From Blastopirellula sp. J2-11 (GTDB lineage Bacteria; Planctomycetota; Planctomycetia; Pirellulales; Pirellulaceae): a stretch of DNA of 64,000 bases. The notes beneath the pieces are model-generated. The model worked only from the letters and a program-made list of their open reading frames with translations. It was not told where the DNA came from and ran no database searches. A program made the position numbers and the translations under genes. Below are positions 34,013 to 43,383 of the stretch, in pieces; position 1 is the first letter of the stretch; each line of letters starts with the position of its first letter. The stretch is from positions 6,200,001 through 6,264,000 of the forward strand of contig NZ_CP097384.1 in the NCBI RefSeq assembly GCF_024584705.1, in the 5' to 3' direction.

Positions 34013-34861
34013 TTAGTTCAAGCTCGGTTCGAGCGACTTTTTGCTGGTCAACTCGATCGCCGGAACTCGCTGGTCAACCGCGATTTCCTCGTCCTGTCCC
34101 GGCGAGAAATAGGCGGCGACTTCGTCCGAAACGTCCTTCACTTCGACTTCGTCCAGCTGAATCTCGTCGGCAAAATAACCTTCCGAGGAGACGAGCTTTT
34201 CGGCGACTTCAATTCGCGTCTGGATATCTTCCAGCAATTTTTCGGTACGCGACAGTTGGCTGTCGTCAAACTTGAAACTGCTGGTCGTCTGAGCGACTTC
34301 GACCATTTTCAGCCGAGCTTCCAGGTTCTCAACATCGACTTCCAGTTGTCGTTTGGCGACCAACATGCCGTCCAGCTTGGCCCGCGCGGCGTCGAGTCCC
34401 TTCTGGCGAGCACGCAAGATGCTGTCCAGCTTTTCACGGGTCGCGTCCTGCGTTTTGAAGCGTTCGAAGCGACCGGCCAGGTCGGCCTTCACTTGATCGC
34501 GACTATAGCGATGGCTGGCGTATTGATAGGTCTGCGACCCGTCATCCAGATCCGCTTTCAGCCGCAGAACTTCTCGCTTGTCCTGGGCGAGACCTTCATT
34601 CAGCTTGGTGACTTGGCGCTCTAGCTTTTCGACATCGACCTCTTCCTTGGCGATCAGATGCATGTTGCTGCGAATTTCCGGAGTCAGTTCATTGATCATC
34701 CGGTGAGCGCGATCGAGTTCAAACTCGATCGGCACGTTTTGTTTGACCTGGTCATGAAGCCGACCATAGCTGGTGGCCACATAGCTCATCGCATCGCGGC
34801 CAAACAGAAGTCCGAGCGCCATCGCGGAACCGGCGCCCACAAGAATCATTTTTTTGAACAT
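34013..34861 (-). CDS. Membrane-anchored coiled-coil protein
   Basis: About 282 residues from the ATG at 34861, which has GGAGGG at good spacing. It starts with a span (FKKMILVGAGSAMALGLLFG) followed by a long helical region with heptad-like patterns (LIAKEEVDVEKLERQVTKLN, ILRARQKGLDAARAKLDGML, VAKRQLEVDVENLEARLKMV), so a long coiled coil is expected. The C-terminus is acidic (SPGQDEEIAVDQ). There is no enzyme motif. It could be a structural tether between the inner membrane and another layer. The open frame upstream to 35116 is not used because the ribosome site and the span support 34861. Confidence 0.8.
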   Translation of the reverse strand: MFKKMILVGAGSAMALGLLFGRDAMSYVATSYGRLHDQVKQNVPIEFELDRAHRMINELTPEIRSNMHLIAKEEVDVEKLERQVTKLNEGLAQDKREVLRLKADLDDGSQTYQYASHRYSRDQVKADLAGRFERFKTQDATREKLDSILRARQKGLDAARAKLDGMLVAKRQLEVDVENLEARLKMVEVAQTTSSFKFDDSQLSRTEKLLEDIQTRIEVAEKLVSSEGYFADEIQLDEVEVKDVSDEVAAYFSPGQDEEIAVDQRVPAIELTSKKSLEPSLN

Positions 34862-35430
34862 CGAAATACCCTCCCAGTGACTGCGGAGCTGCCGGCAGCG
34901 ATCGTGCAAGCAAGCGTGGTTTGTGGTTTCGCTCATTCCCTGCTCCGGAAAAAAAACGCCCGACATAAGGAAGTCTTCGCAGCGGTTGAGAAGATATTGG
35001 GGGAAACGAAAAGATCCTGAAAAAAATTCGTCAAAATCGAATCGAGACGCAATGCGAGTTCGTACCATAGATAGAAGGCTTCCCCCACCAGCAGGAAGAA
35101 TCGTTGGGATCGCCAAAATCCACCAGAATGGCTAAATCTGGCCGTAGAACGATCTCGCTGGCTCCGAAGTCGCCGCAAATCGCAGCGTTCGATGTTGACC
35201 AAAATGGCACATTGTTGTCTTTTGGGCACAGTTGATCCCGCCGGCGGATTGCCGTAGAGCTTACTTGAAAATGCAGAAGTGCTTACAAATTCGAGAGTTG
35301 CGGCCCAAAAAGAGCCCGTTGAAAAAAATAGCCGCGAACATGGTCCACCGGTTGCACTGTCCAGAATTGTGCTGTCAGACAAACAATGAGTTAGCACCGA
35401 ACGCGAATACCTATTCAGGAGGCCAGCGCC
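34862..35430. other. 569-base intergenic region between divergent genes
   Basis: It lies between the coiled-coil gene (minus) and a small gene (plus). An AT-rich zone is at about 35020-35050. A TGGCAC with a weak -12 partner is at about 35204; I do not consider it a good sigma54 site. No repeat or long hairpin was found. Promoters for both neighbours must be here. Confidence 0.45.
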
Positions 35431-35631
35431 ATGAAATCGTTCAGCAAGATCTATCCTGAAGTTCGCAATTCGACCACCTCGATGGTCGCCGAAACCAAAA
35501 TCATCGCCGAGCCGGAAACGATCGCGCAAATTGATGCTTGGATGGACCAGCATCTGCTTGATCTGGAATTGCAGTATGCGTCCTATGTAACCAAGAACTC
35601 CCTAGGCAAAGCGATTCGCCAAGAACGCTAA
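35431..35631 (+). CDS. Small protein of unknown function (66 aa)
   Basis: A 66-residue soluble protein with a very good ribosome-binding site: AGGAGG at 35417-35422, eight bases before the ATG. Composition is normal and helical (EPETIAQIDAWMDQHLLDLE, LQYASYVTKNSLGKAIRQER). The signal at the translation start makes it more credible than most short frames here. No family was recognised. It stands alone between a divergent coiled-coil gene and the convergent DUF481 gene. Confidence 0.6.
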   Translation: MKSFSKIYPEVRNSTTSMVAETKIIAEPETIAQIDAWMDQHLLDLELQYASYVTKNSLGKAIRQER

Positions 35632-35764
35632 TCTGGTCCGCTGAGAATCGAACCAAGCCTAAGAATCAGGCGCCGGCAGGCTTCCAGCAACCGGCAAAGT
35701 CTCTCTGATCCGCGCGACGCCGTTTTTTTTACCGCGTCCACTCTCGCAACCATGCGACGCTGAC

Positions 35765-36772
35765 TTACAACTTCCAGATAATCAGAATGGAATAGTTGGT
35801 GTCGTTCTTCTTTTTGTTGACGCCCGGCGTGCTGTCGAAACGATTGATCACGCCAAATTTCAAGCTGAGATTGGCTTCTTCGTCGAGCAAAATCTTGTAG
35901 CCGATGTCCGAAATACTGCGGTACTCGCCGAACTCTTCCCATTCGGGATAGTATTCGTACTTTCCTTCGACCGAGTGGCGCTTGTTGAACGCATGGTCGA
36001 TGAACACGGTCATCGCACCTTCCGGCTTATACTCGTCGTCGGGGCTCCCATACTCTTTGGAGAAACCAGAACCGAGTTCGACCGTCAGGTCGGTATCCGC
36101 CGTTTTCACCACTTCATAGCCCATACCGGCACTGATCCAGAGTCGCAGATCGAAGTCTTTGAACTCGTCATATTCCATGCCGTTTTTGGCGTAGACGTGC
36201 CAACGTTTGTTGACGAACGGCCACTCGATCTTGGCATTGAACAGCGAGTTGTTTTGCGTTCGCTTGCCATCGTTACTGGTTCGCGCGTAGATGATGTCCA
36301 CCAATGTTTTGGTCGCGGCGCCTTCTCGTTTGATCTTGCCGCCAGAACGCAAACTGAGCGAATCGGTATTGCCGGTCTGACCGTTGATCCCCAGTTCAAA
36401 AGAACTGTCCCACTTGGCCGGACCAAACCAATAGTCGATATGGACAAACTCCCCACCGGGAACATAGCCCAAATATCCGTAATCTGGATCGCCGATCGTT
36501 TCGGCTTCGATCGTCCCATCGGCTGGGTCCAGCTCTGGCATGTCAGGGATCGGAATCGGTTCGTATTCGAAGTTGCATAGCGTCGCTGGAGCGAAATCGC
36601 CATCCACGAACATCGCCGCCACATCGACCTCACGCGTCTCCGCCGGCGCAGACGCATCGAAGCCGTCGAAATGGGCGTAGGACGCATCTTGCGCCAACGC
36701 ATTAGTCGCCATGAATGCGACCAGCAGCCAAGTCGAGATTGGAAAGGATCGAAAAATCATGAGGGTAAACAT
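35765..36772 (-). CDS. DUF481-type outer-membrane protein
   Basis: About 335 residues with a signal peptide (SFPISTWLLVAFMATNALAQ). The mature part alternates polar and hydrophobic residues in beta-hairpin fashion, with WDSSFELGINGQTGNTDSLS, the typical start of DUF481 barrels, then RTQNNSLFNAKIEWPFVNKR, DFDLRLWISAGMGYEV, HSVEGKYEYYPEWEEFGEYR and the end NDTNYSILIIWKL. The last residue pattern fits a barrel closing strand. The likely location is the outer membrane. The exact start (36790 GTG, 36772 or 36760 ATG) is not certain. No transport substrate can be given. Confidence 0.82.
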   Translation of the reverse strand: MFTLMIFRSFPISTWLLVAFMATNALAQDASYAHFDGFDASAPAETREVDVAAMFVDGDFAPATLCNFEYEPIPIPDMPELDPADGTIEAETIGDPDYGYLGYVPGGEFVHIDYWFGPAKWDSSFELGINGQTGNTDSLSLRSGGKIKREGAATKTLVDIIYARTSNDGKRTQNNSLFNAKIEWPFVNKRWHVYAKNGMEYDEFKDFDLRLWISAGMGYEVVKTADTDLTVELGSGFSKEYGSPDDEYKPEGAMTVFIDHAFNKRHSVEGKYEYYPEWEEFGEYRSISDIGYKILLDEEANLSLKFGVINRFDSTPGVNKKKNDTNYSILIIWKL

Positions 36773-37022
36773 CTCTGCAAGAACTTTCACGCAGTAAAGC
36801 AGAGAACTCGGGGGCCTGCGGGCTAATGGTCTTCCGTACGCGAATTACAGCATTTCGCCGCAATCGCCCTCCCGCCAGAAAACAGCGGGGCGTCGGCTTA
36901 TACAAAATTGCCGCAAAGGGGACAACGCCGATGCCCCGACCGAATCGTCTGGGAGGCGCCACGCGGAGGCGTGAACTACAATTGACGGTTGCACTTAAGA
37001 AATACCACCGGGAGAGTAGACC

Positions 37023-39644
37023 ATGCGGATTTGGGGCGTGATGCTGGCGCTAGCGATGATGGCCGGAAGCCTATACGGCGGCGATTCGTCAGCGATCGTA
37101 TACCGTGGAGCCAAAATCTTGACTGCGGCCAGTCAGACCTATAGTCCCGGCGCACTCGTTGTTTCCGGCGGCACGATCGTCGCGGTGGGGGATTCCCAGC
37201 GAATTAAGACCCCTCAGGACGCTACCGAGATCGACTTGACCGGCCAAGTGATTATCCCAGGACTGGTCGACACGCATTCGCATATCGGCTTATTTGGCCG
37301 ACCCGGCGGAGGGAATGACGCGAACGAGGTCTCAGGCCCGGTCCAATCGATCGTCCGTGCGCTCGATTCGCTCAACCCGTTTGATCCCGGCATTCGCATC
37401 GCCCAATCGGGCGGCGTCACCACGGCCAACATCATGCCGGGAAGCGCCAACGTGATCGGTGGGCAAACGATCTACATCAAGCTAAGCGGGCACAGTCCCA
37501 CGGCGATGTCGCTAGCAACGCCCGAGAATCTGGGTGGGCTCAAAATGGCCAACGGTGACAACCCCAAGGGAGTTTACGGAGGTCGCGGGCAAGCGCCGGC
37601 GACGCGCATGAAGGTCGCTTCGTTGCAGCGGAGCGAATTTTTAAAGGCGAAGCAGTATCGCGAAAAGTGGTCGAAATATCGCGAGAAACTCGCTGCTGGC
37701 GAAACGCCTGATCCGCCAACAGTCGATCTGGCGATGGAGCCGCTGTTGGAAGTCTTGGATGGTCGCCGCACCGTTCATTTTCATACCCACCGCGCCGACG
37801 ACATTCTGACGACGCTCCGCTTGAAAGAAGAATTTGGTTTCGACCTGGTTATCCAGCACGGAACCGAAGCATTCAAAGTGATCGATCAGATCGCCAAATC
37901 GGGCGCGATTGTTTCGCACACGATCGTCGATAGTCCCGGCGGCAAACCAGAAACCGTCGAGTGGTATGACGAGACGGCGGCGATGTTGAATGAGGCCGGC
38001 GTCAAAGTTGTCATCAATACCGATGACCCGGTGACCGACAGCCGCTTCTTGCTGCGAACCGCAGCTACGGCGATTCGCGGCGGACTGCCGGAAGAAACCG
38101 CGCTGCGTGCGCTGACGTTGCACGCAGCCCAAGCGATGCACTTGGAGGATAAGATCGGCAGCCTGGAAAAAGGGAAGGACGCCGACTTTGTCGTGCTGAG
38201 CGGCGATCCATTTAGTATTTATACGCGCGTGCTGCAAACCTATATCGACGGCGAGTGCGTCTTTGATCTGAATGACGCCGAAGAGCAGCGTTATCAGGTC
38301 GGCGGCTTCGCGTTGGCTGGTTCGACCGAAGTTCCTTTTTATGAGCCGATCGCTCCACCGACCACTGCTTTTGCGGCGCCCAAGCTGCCCAAAGACGCGA
38401 AACGGCCTGATAAAGACGCAACCGAGTTTGTGGTCGTCGCCGGCTTGGTGCATACCGTCTCGGGCAAAGCGATCAAGAATGGCGTCGTCCATGTGAAGGC
38501 TGGCAAGCTCGAACATGTCGGCCCACGCAAAGGGTTCAAGTTTCCCAAAAACGTCGCGGTGATCGAAGCCAATGCGATCACTCCCGGTTTGATTGACGCT
38601 TACTCTTCGGTGCCGCTGTCGGGAATGGTCAACATCGACGCCGATCAAGAAGCGAACGAAAAAGGAGGTGCGTCGCACCCGGATGTCCGCGCGACCGACG
38701 GTTTCAACCCCAGTGAACCGCTGCTGCGTCATCTGTTGGCTAACGGCATCACGCTGGTTCATTCTTGCCCTGGTCGACGGAACGTGATCGCCGGACAGTC
38801 AGGGCTGTTCCGCACGTATGGAACCGACGTCCAAGAAATGACGGTCCGCTTTCCTCAAGCGATGGTCTTCAACATTGGTAACTCCGCTAAAGGGCATGGA
38901 GGAGGCGACACGCGCATGGGCGTCGCCGCGGGAATTCGCAAAACGTTGTCGGACGCCGGCAACTATCGCCGAGATCGACAAAAAAAGATCGATAAAGGAG
39001 AGTCGGTCGATCCCGACCTAGCGAAAGATCCGCTGGCCGACCTGCTCGACAAAAAATTGCCGGCGCTATTTGTCGCCGATCGAGCTGATGACCTACAGAC
39101 CGCGCTGCGATTGGCCGACGAGTTTCATTTTGATCTGCAATTTGGTCTGGCGACCGAAGCGTATCGCGTCGCCGATGCGATCAAAGCGGCCGGCGTACCG
39201 ATCTTGGTTCATCCGACGCAACAGAAGAACGGCGATCTCAGCAAAATCAATACGCTGACGACAAACGCCGCTTACCTGGCGGAGCAAGAAATTCTGTTGG
39301 CGATGGGAAGCGGATTTGAAGGATACGTTCCTAAGACGTTTGTCGTTCGCCTGGAAGCAGGCCTCGCCGCCGCTCATGGACTTGGCTTTGATCGCGCCTT
39401 GAAAGCGTTGACGCTTGACGCGGCGAAGATCTTGAAGGTCGATGACCGGTTCGGAAGTCTCGAAGCGGGCAAAGTGGCCGACATCGTGCTATATGACGGC
39501 GATCCGCTGGAGCAGACGACGCATGTGGTCGCGGTGATCGTGGATGGCAAAGTGGTCTACGATCGCGCAACCGCGGTGAAGATTCCGCTGGCCGAGCGAT
39601 TTTATGAAACGCTTGTTTCGCCACCCTGTTGCTTGACGTTTTAA
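37023..39644 (+). CDS. Exported tandem amidohydrolase; second domain has lost metal ligands
   Basis: An 873-residue protein with signal peptide (MRIWGVMLALAMMAGSLYGG) and two amidohydrolase domains. The first (about 25-430) has the family motif GLVDTHSHIG (H85, H87), HFHTHRADD, VIQHGTEAF and NTDDP, i.e. a full metal site of the imidazolonepropionase-like type. The second (about 470-865) aligns by eye, but GLIDAYSSV has Tyr527 and Ser529 at the H positions, and the later His sites read LFVADRADD and QFGLATEAY. The second half is thus probably inactive and may be regulatory or structural. Both halves keep the end pattern 'GSLExGKxADxVxxxGDP'. A terminator follows, so it is a single transcription unit. 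Confidence 0.88.
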   Translation: MRIWGVMLALAMMAGSLYGGDSSAIVYRGAKILTAASQTYSPGALVVSGGTIVAVGDSQRIKTPQDATEIDLTGQVIIPGLVDTHSHIGLFGRPGGGNDANEVSGPVQSIVRALDSLNPFDPGIRIAQSGGVTTANIMPGSANVIGGQTIYIKLSGHSPTAMSLATPENLGGLKMANGDNPKGVYGGRGQAPATRMKVASLQRSEFLKAKQYREKWSKYREKLAAGETPDPPTVDLAMEPLLEVLDGRRTVHFHTHRADDILTTLRLKEEFGFDLVIQHGTEAFKVIDQIAKSGAIVSHTIVDSPGGKPETVEWYDETAAMLNEAGVKVVINTDDPVTDSRFLLRTAATAIRGGLPEETALRALTLHAAQAMHLEDKIGSLEKGKDADFVVLSGDPFSIYTRVLQTYIDGECVFDLNDAEEQRYQVGGFALAGSTEVPFYEPIAPPTTAFAAPKLPKDAKRPDKDATEFVVVAGLVHTVSGKAIKNGVVHVKAGKLEHVGPRKGFKFPKNVAVIEANAITPGLIDAYSSVPLSGMVNIDADQEANEKGGASHPDVRATDGFNPSEPLLRHLLANGITLVHSCPGRRNVIAGQSGLFRTYGTDVQEMTVRFPQAMVFNIGNSAKGHGGGDTRMGVAAGIRKTLSDAGNYRRDRQKKIDKGESVDPDLAKDPLADLLDKKLPALFVADRADDLQTALRLADEFHFDLQFGLATEAYRVADAIKAAGVPILVHPTQQKNGDLSKINTLTTNAAYLAEQEILLAMGSGFEGYVPKTFVVRLEAGLAAAHGLGFDRALKALTLDAAKILKVDDRFGSLEAGKVADIVLYDGDPLEQTTHVVAVIVDGKVVYDRATAVKIPLAERFYETLVSPPCCLTF

Positions 39645-39691
39645 GGTAGTTTGAGCCGCCGTATCTGCCAAACTTAACGTCAGATTCGACG

Positions 39692-39719
39692 AAGCCGAGA
39701 TGCAAATCTCGGCTTTTTT
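39692..39719 (+). terminator. Rho-independent terminator
   Basis: A perfect 10-bp stem (39692-39701 with 39706-39715), GCAA tetraloop and T-run. It ends the tandem amidohydrolase gene, 47 bases after its stop. Confidence 0.9.
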
Positions 39720-39791
39720 CGTTCATTTGCGCCAATATGCATCCTCGCCTTCCCGCGCAGCATCGAAAACAATAAACGTAAAGAAGCAAAG

Positions 39792-42323
39792 ATGGAATCG
39801 AAGCATCACCTAGAAGGAATCGCAAAAATGGCGAAAGATCCGATCTGCGGAATGGATGTCGATCCCGACCACGCCATCAGTCTAGAGCGTGACGGGAAGA
39901 CGTTTTACTTCTGCAGCGAGCACTGTCACACCAAGTTTGCGGCCCAGTCGGTTGTGCACGCTCCGGAAGCGGACGACGCCGAGCATTTGTGCTGTCACGG
40001 ACATGATCCTCAACACGCGGCGCATGGTGACCAACTCCCACAACTGTCGACTGGTGATCCCCAAAAGTCATCCCGATCGCAATCGACCGCCGCGTACGTT
40101 TGTCCGATGTGCCCTGGCGTCGAAAGCGACAAGCCGGGGAGTTGCCCCAAGTGCGGCATGTCGCTGGAGAAAAATCCGACGGCGGCCAAGGCTAAACAGA
40201 AGGCGATCTATACCTGTCCGATGCATCCCGAGGTAGAGCAAGATCACCCTGGCTCGTGCCCCAAGTGCGGGATGGACTTGGAAAAAAAGGATATCACGGC
40301 CGACAGCGATGAGCACGAAGATGATGAACTAAACGACATGACGCTGCGGTTTTGGATCGCCACCGCGTTGGCCTTGCCGGTCTTTGTACTGGCGATGGGA
40401 CCGATGGTGGGCGTGCCGTTTCATCAGTGGCTGGGACCGGCTTACGCCTGGGTGCAGTTGGCGCTGAGCACCCCGGTCGTGCTATGGGCAGGCTGGCCGT
40501 TTTTTGTAAGAGGCGGTCGATCGTTTGTGACTGGTCACTTGAACATGTTCACGCTGATCGCGGTCGGTACCGGCGCCGCCTATTTGTATAGCGTGCTCGG
40601 CGTGCTGTTACCTGGCATGATCCCCGACGCGTTTAAACATGAAGGGCAAGTCGAAGTTTATTTTGAAGCAGCTTCGGTAATTATTGCGCTGGTGCTGCTG
40701 GGGCAAGTCTTGGAACTGCGCGCACGCCGAAAGACGAGCGGCGCGATCCGCGAGTTGATCGCACTCGCGCCGCCGGTGGCGCATCGCGTGCGTGACGGAA
40801 AGGAAACGGACGTCGATCTCGACGACGTGCAAACCGGCGATCTATTGCGTGTTCGCCCCGGCGAAAAGATCCCCGTCGACGGGCGCGTGACGGAAGGGGA
40901 TAGCAGCGTTGACGAATCGATGCTGACCGGCGAACCGAACCCGGTGAAGAAGTCGACCGGCGAAGAAGTGATCGGCGGCACGGTCAACGGAACGGGATCG
41001 TTTTTGATGGAAGCGGAAAAAGTGGGCGAAGAGACCGTCTTGTCGCATATCGTTGACATGGTCGCCAACGCCCAACGCAGCCGTGCGCCGATCCAACGCA
41101 TCGCCGATCAGGTCGCTGGTTACTTCGTTCCGGCGGTGTTGGGGATTTCGTTGATCACATTTATCGTCTGGGCGATTGCTCGTCCTGAAGAGCCGGCGCT
41201 GGCCTGGGCTTTGGTGAACGCGGTGGCGGTGCTCATCATCGCATGTCCCTGTGCGCTCGGACTGGCGACGCCGATGTCGATCATGGTCGGAGTTGGTCGC
41301 GGAGCGGCCGAAGGAGTGCTGATCAAAGATGCCGAGGTGCTGGAGCGACTCGAAAGCGTCACCGCGATCGTGGTTGATAAAACCGGTACGCTGACTGCCG
41401 GCAAGCCGAAGCTGACCGAATTTGAAGCGCTCGAAAAACTCTCCCCCAGCGGCGTCTTACGCATGGCTGCCGCCGTCGAACAAAACAGCGAACATCCGTT
41501 GGCGCGCTCGATTGTCGCCGGCGCCGAGGAACAGGGAATCGAGCTTCCCCGCGTCGCCAACTTTGACTCAATCCCCGGTGGTGGAGTCAGCGGTGAAGTC
41601 GAAGGACGCCAAGTGTTGATCGGCAACGCCTTGCTGCTCGAAGAACGAAAAATCGAAAATGCCGGCGCGATGAACGAGCGCGTCGCCGAGTTGCAGAGTC
41701 AAGGAAGGACGGCGATGTTCGTCGCGCTCGACGGCAAACTGGCCGGACTAGTCGCCGTCGCCGATCCGATCAAAGATTCGACCCCCGAGGCGATTCGTCA
41801 ATTGCATGACCTAGGGCTGAAGGTGATCATGTTGACCGGTGACAACGAGCGGACCGCCGCGTCGGTCGCCCAACAGCTGGGAATTGACGACTTTACCGCT
41901 GAGGTTCGCCCTGAACAGAAACAGCAACGCGTCGCTCAGTTGAAGAAGGAGGGCTACATCGTCGCGATGGCCGGTGACGGCGTGAACGATGCGCCAGCCC
42001 TTGCCGCGGCTGATGTCGGAGTCGCAATGGGCGCCGGATCGGATGTTGCGATCGAATCTGCCGGCGTGACGCTGGTCAAAGGAGACCTGCGAGGAATCGT
42101 CCGGAGCGTGCAACTAAGTCGTCGCACGATGCAGAACATCCGTCAGAATTTGTTCTTCGCATTCGCCTACAACGTGATCGGAATTCCGATCGCGGCCGGC
42201 GTGCTCTATCCTATCTCGGCCCACCTGCTGCTCAACCCGATGATCGCGGCTGCGGCGATGAGCTTTAGTTCGGTCTCAGTGATCGCGAATTCGTTGCGAC
42301 TGAGAAGCGTGAAGCTGGACTAG
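39792..42323 (+). CDS. Copper-translocating P-type ATPase with YHS domain
   Basis: An 843-residue P1B ATPase (an ATG at 39828 is another start). The N-terminus has a YHS metal-binding domain ([19 protein letters not shown]), then two short metal-binding domains: [20 protein letters not shown] and [20 protein letters not shown]. In the first the usual MHP is MCP. Eight membrane spans follow the CopB/CopA layout. Further motifs are C485-P-C487 in the transport site, D529 in [18 protein letters not shown] and [10 protein letters not shown]. The end segments [15 protein letters not shown] and [15 protein letters not shown] are of the Cu+ type. Cu+ export to the outside is therefore the best guess. 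No CopZ or regulator gene is beside it. Confidence 0.93.
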   Translation: MESKHHLEGIAKMAKDPICGMDVDPDHAISLERDGKTFYFCSEHCHTKFAAQSVVHAPEADDAEHLCCHGHDPQHAAHGDQLPQLSTGDPQKSSRSQSTAAYVCPMCPGVESDKPGSCPKCGMSLEKNPTAAKAKQKAIYTCPMHPEVEQDHPGSCPKCGMDLEKKDITADSDEHEDDELNDMTLRFWIATALALPVFVLAMGPMVGVPFHQWLGPAYAWVQLALSTPVVLWAGWPFFVRGGRSFVTGHLNMFTLIAVGTGAAYLYSVLGVLLPGMIPDAFKHEGQVEVYFEAASVIIALVLLGQVLELRARRKTSGAIRELIALAPPVAHRVRDGKETDVDLDDVQTGDLLRVRPGEKIPVDGRVTEGDSSVDESMLTGEPNPVKKSTGEEVIGGTVNGTGSFLMEAEKVGEETVLSHIVDMVANAQRSRAPIQRIADQVAGYFVPAVLGISLITFIVWAIARPEEPALAWALVNAVAVLIIACPCALGLATPMSIMVGVGRGAAEGVLIKDAEVLERLESVTAIVVDKTGTLTAGKPKLTEFEALEKLSPSGVLRMAAAVEQNSEHPLARSIVAGAEEQGIELPRVANFDSIPGGGVSGEVEGRQVLIGNALLLEERKIENAGAMNERVAELQSQGRTAMFVALDGKLAGLVAVADPIKDSTPEAIRQLHDLGLKVIMLTGDNERTAASVAQQLGIDDFTAEVRPEQKQQRVAQLKKEGYIVAMAGDGVNDAPALAAADVGVAMGAGSDVAIESAGVTLVKGDLRGIVRSVQLSRRTMQNIRQNLFFAFAYNVIGIPIAAGVLYPISAHLLLNPMIAAAAMSFSSVSVIANSLRLRSVKLD

Positions 42324-42339
42324 CGCGGCGGTATGACTC

Positions 42340-42407
42340 GCGTGCCACGGCTCTGTGAGCCATGCGACTTCGAGGGCTTCGGCACAGCTCACAGAGCCGT
42401 GGCACGC
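42340..42407. repeat. 21-bp perfect inverted repeat with 26-base loop
   Basis: Arms 42340-42360 and 42387-42407 are exactly complementary (core CGTGCCACGGCTCTGTGAGC). It lies between two convergent genes, 16 bases after the ATPase stop and ten before the FHA gene stop, so it may be a bidirectional terminator. The arm looks like a mobile-repeat remnant (MITE-like) more than a plain terminator, because no T-run follows. Confidence 0.85.
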
Positions 42408-42416
42408 CGGGAAGAT

Positions 42417-43100
42417 CTACTCGCCAGGATCGCCGATACGGCGGAGGAGGACCGAGATGCGGGCCTGCAGGTCGAGTAGGTTTTGCCATTCACGCGTATC
42501 CAGCGCTACCTTCTCGGCCGCTTCGTTCACTTCGACCGAGAGCAGCAGATGGCGGATGCGAATGTGGACGTACTCTAACAGCTCGGCCAACTGCGCCGCT
42601 TGAGCCGGACTAAGACGCTCCGGCAACTCCGGCGGTTCCAGCGAGTAGATCGCGGCCTGCAGATCTTCTTCCTGGTTGTTCCAATTCAGCTCAAATTCGA
42701 GGGAAGACGCGCTGTCGCTGGGGGATTGCGGACCTTGCGTCTGCTCTTCTTCGCCTCGTTCTTTTTGCCGTTGCACCCGCAACTGGGCAAGTCGATCGGC
42801 GATTTCGTCTTCGGAGCCGTACAGGATGACCGAACGGCCGACATGAATCATGTCGCCGTATCGCAGAATACGGAGGTGAATATCTTCGCCGTTGACCCGA
42901 GTGCCGTTGGTGCTTTCGAGATCGGCTAGGACCACTTTGCCGTGATCTTCCTGAATTTTGATGTGGAACCGGCTGACCCGTTCGTCCTTCAACTGGAGGG
43001 TATTCCCCTCTTCTCGGCCGATGGTTACCGGAGTTTCCAGTTGATCAAACACCGAACCGCGGTCCGCGCCGTCGATGATGCGTAATGTAACCAGCGCCAT
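42417..43100 (-). CDS. FHA-domain protein with coiled-coil C-terminus
   Basis: A 227-residue cytoplasmic protein. The FHA domain is at about residues 20-95: VTIGREEGNTLQLKDERVSR, FHIKIQEDHGKVVLADLEST and NGTRVNGEDIHLRILRYGD. All key contacts of the fold are seen: GR, the S-R-x-H pair and the final N-G. The C-terminal half is Gln/Glu-rich, then helical (RLSPAQAAQLAELLEYVHIR) and ends with a short helix RISVLLRRIG. It probably reads a phosphothreonine signal, perhaps from the kinase at 30957-33029. It converges with the ATPase gene through the inverted repeat. Confidence 0.88.
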   Translation of the reverse strand: MALVTLRIIDGADRGSVFDQLETPVTIGREEGNTLQLKDERVSRFHIKIQEDHGKVVLADLESTNGTRVNGEDIHLRILRYGDMIHVGRSVILYGSEDEIADRLAQLRVQRQKERGEEEQTQGPQSPSDSASSLEFELNWNNQEEDLQAAIYSLEPPELPERLSPAQAAQLAELLEYVHIRIRHLLLSVEVNEAAEKVALDTREWQNLLDLQARISVLLRRIGDPGE

Positions 43101-43309
43101 GATAAGAATTTACTGCGGCCGTGAACCCAATTCCAGGAAAGCCCTCTATTATTGCGCAAGCCGGCCCTGGTGGCGAGTATAGCGCTGATTCGGCCGTTTG
43201 GCGGTGCTGGCGCCATTGCTGCGAGCGGGCAAAATGGTATTATTTGCGGTGCTGCACGCTGGGTGACGCTCAGCGTATGCGCAACTGCTGACCGTAAAGG
43301 CGGTGAATC

Positions 43310-43383
43310 GCGGATGTAGCTCAATTGGATAGAGCATCGGTCTTCGAAACCGAGGGTTGGGGGTTCGAATCCCTCCATCCGCA
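43310..43383 (+). tRNA. tRNA-Arg (anticodon TCG)
   Basis: A 74-base cloverleaf. The acceptor stem is GCGGATG (43310-43316) with CATCCGC (43376-43382), followed by discriminator A. The D arm is GCTCAATTGGATAGAGC, the anticodon stem TCGGT/ACCGA with loop CTTCGAA, and the T arm GGGGG-TTCGAAT-CCCTC. The anticodon TCG reads CGA. The terminal CCA is not encoded. Confidence 0.95.

Noticed and set aside
35196-35225. A sigma54-like TGGCAC site upstream of the small gene
   Set aside because: The -12 part (TTGC) is not at the required distance, so only half of the site matches.
37641-38762. A 373-codon minus-strand frame inside the tandem amidohydrolase gene
   Set aside because: Antisense to the amidohydrolase, whose motifs are unmistakable; no ribosome site or domain.
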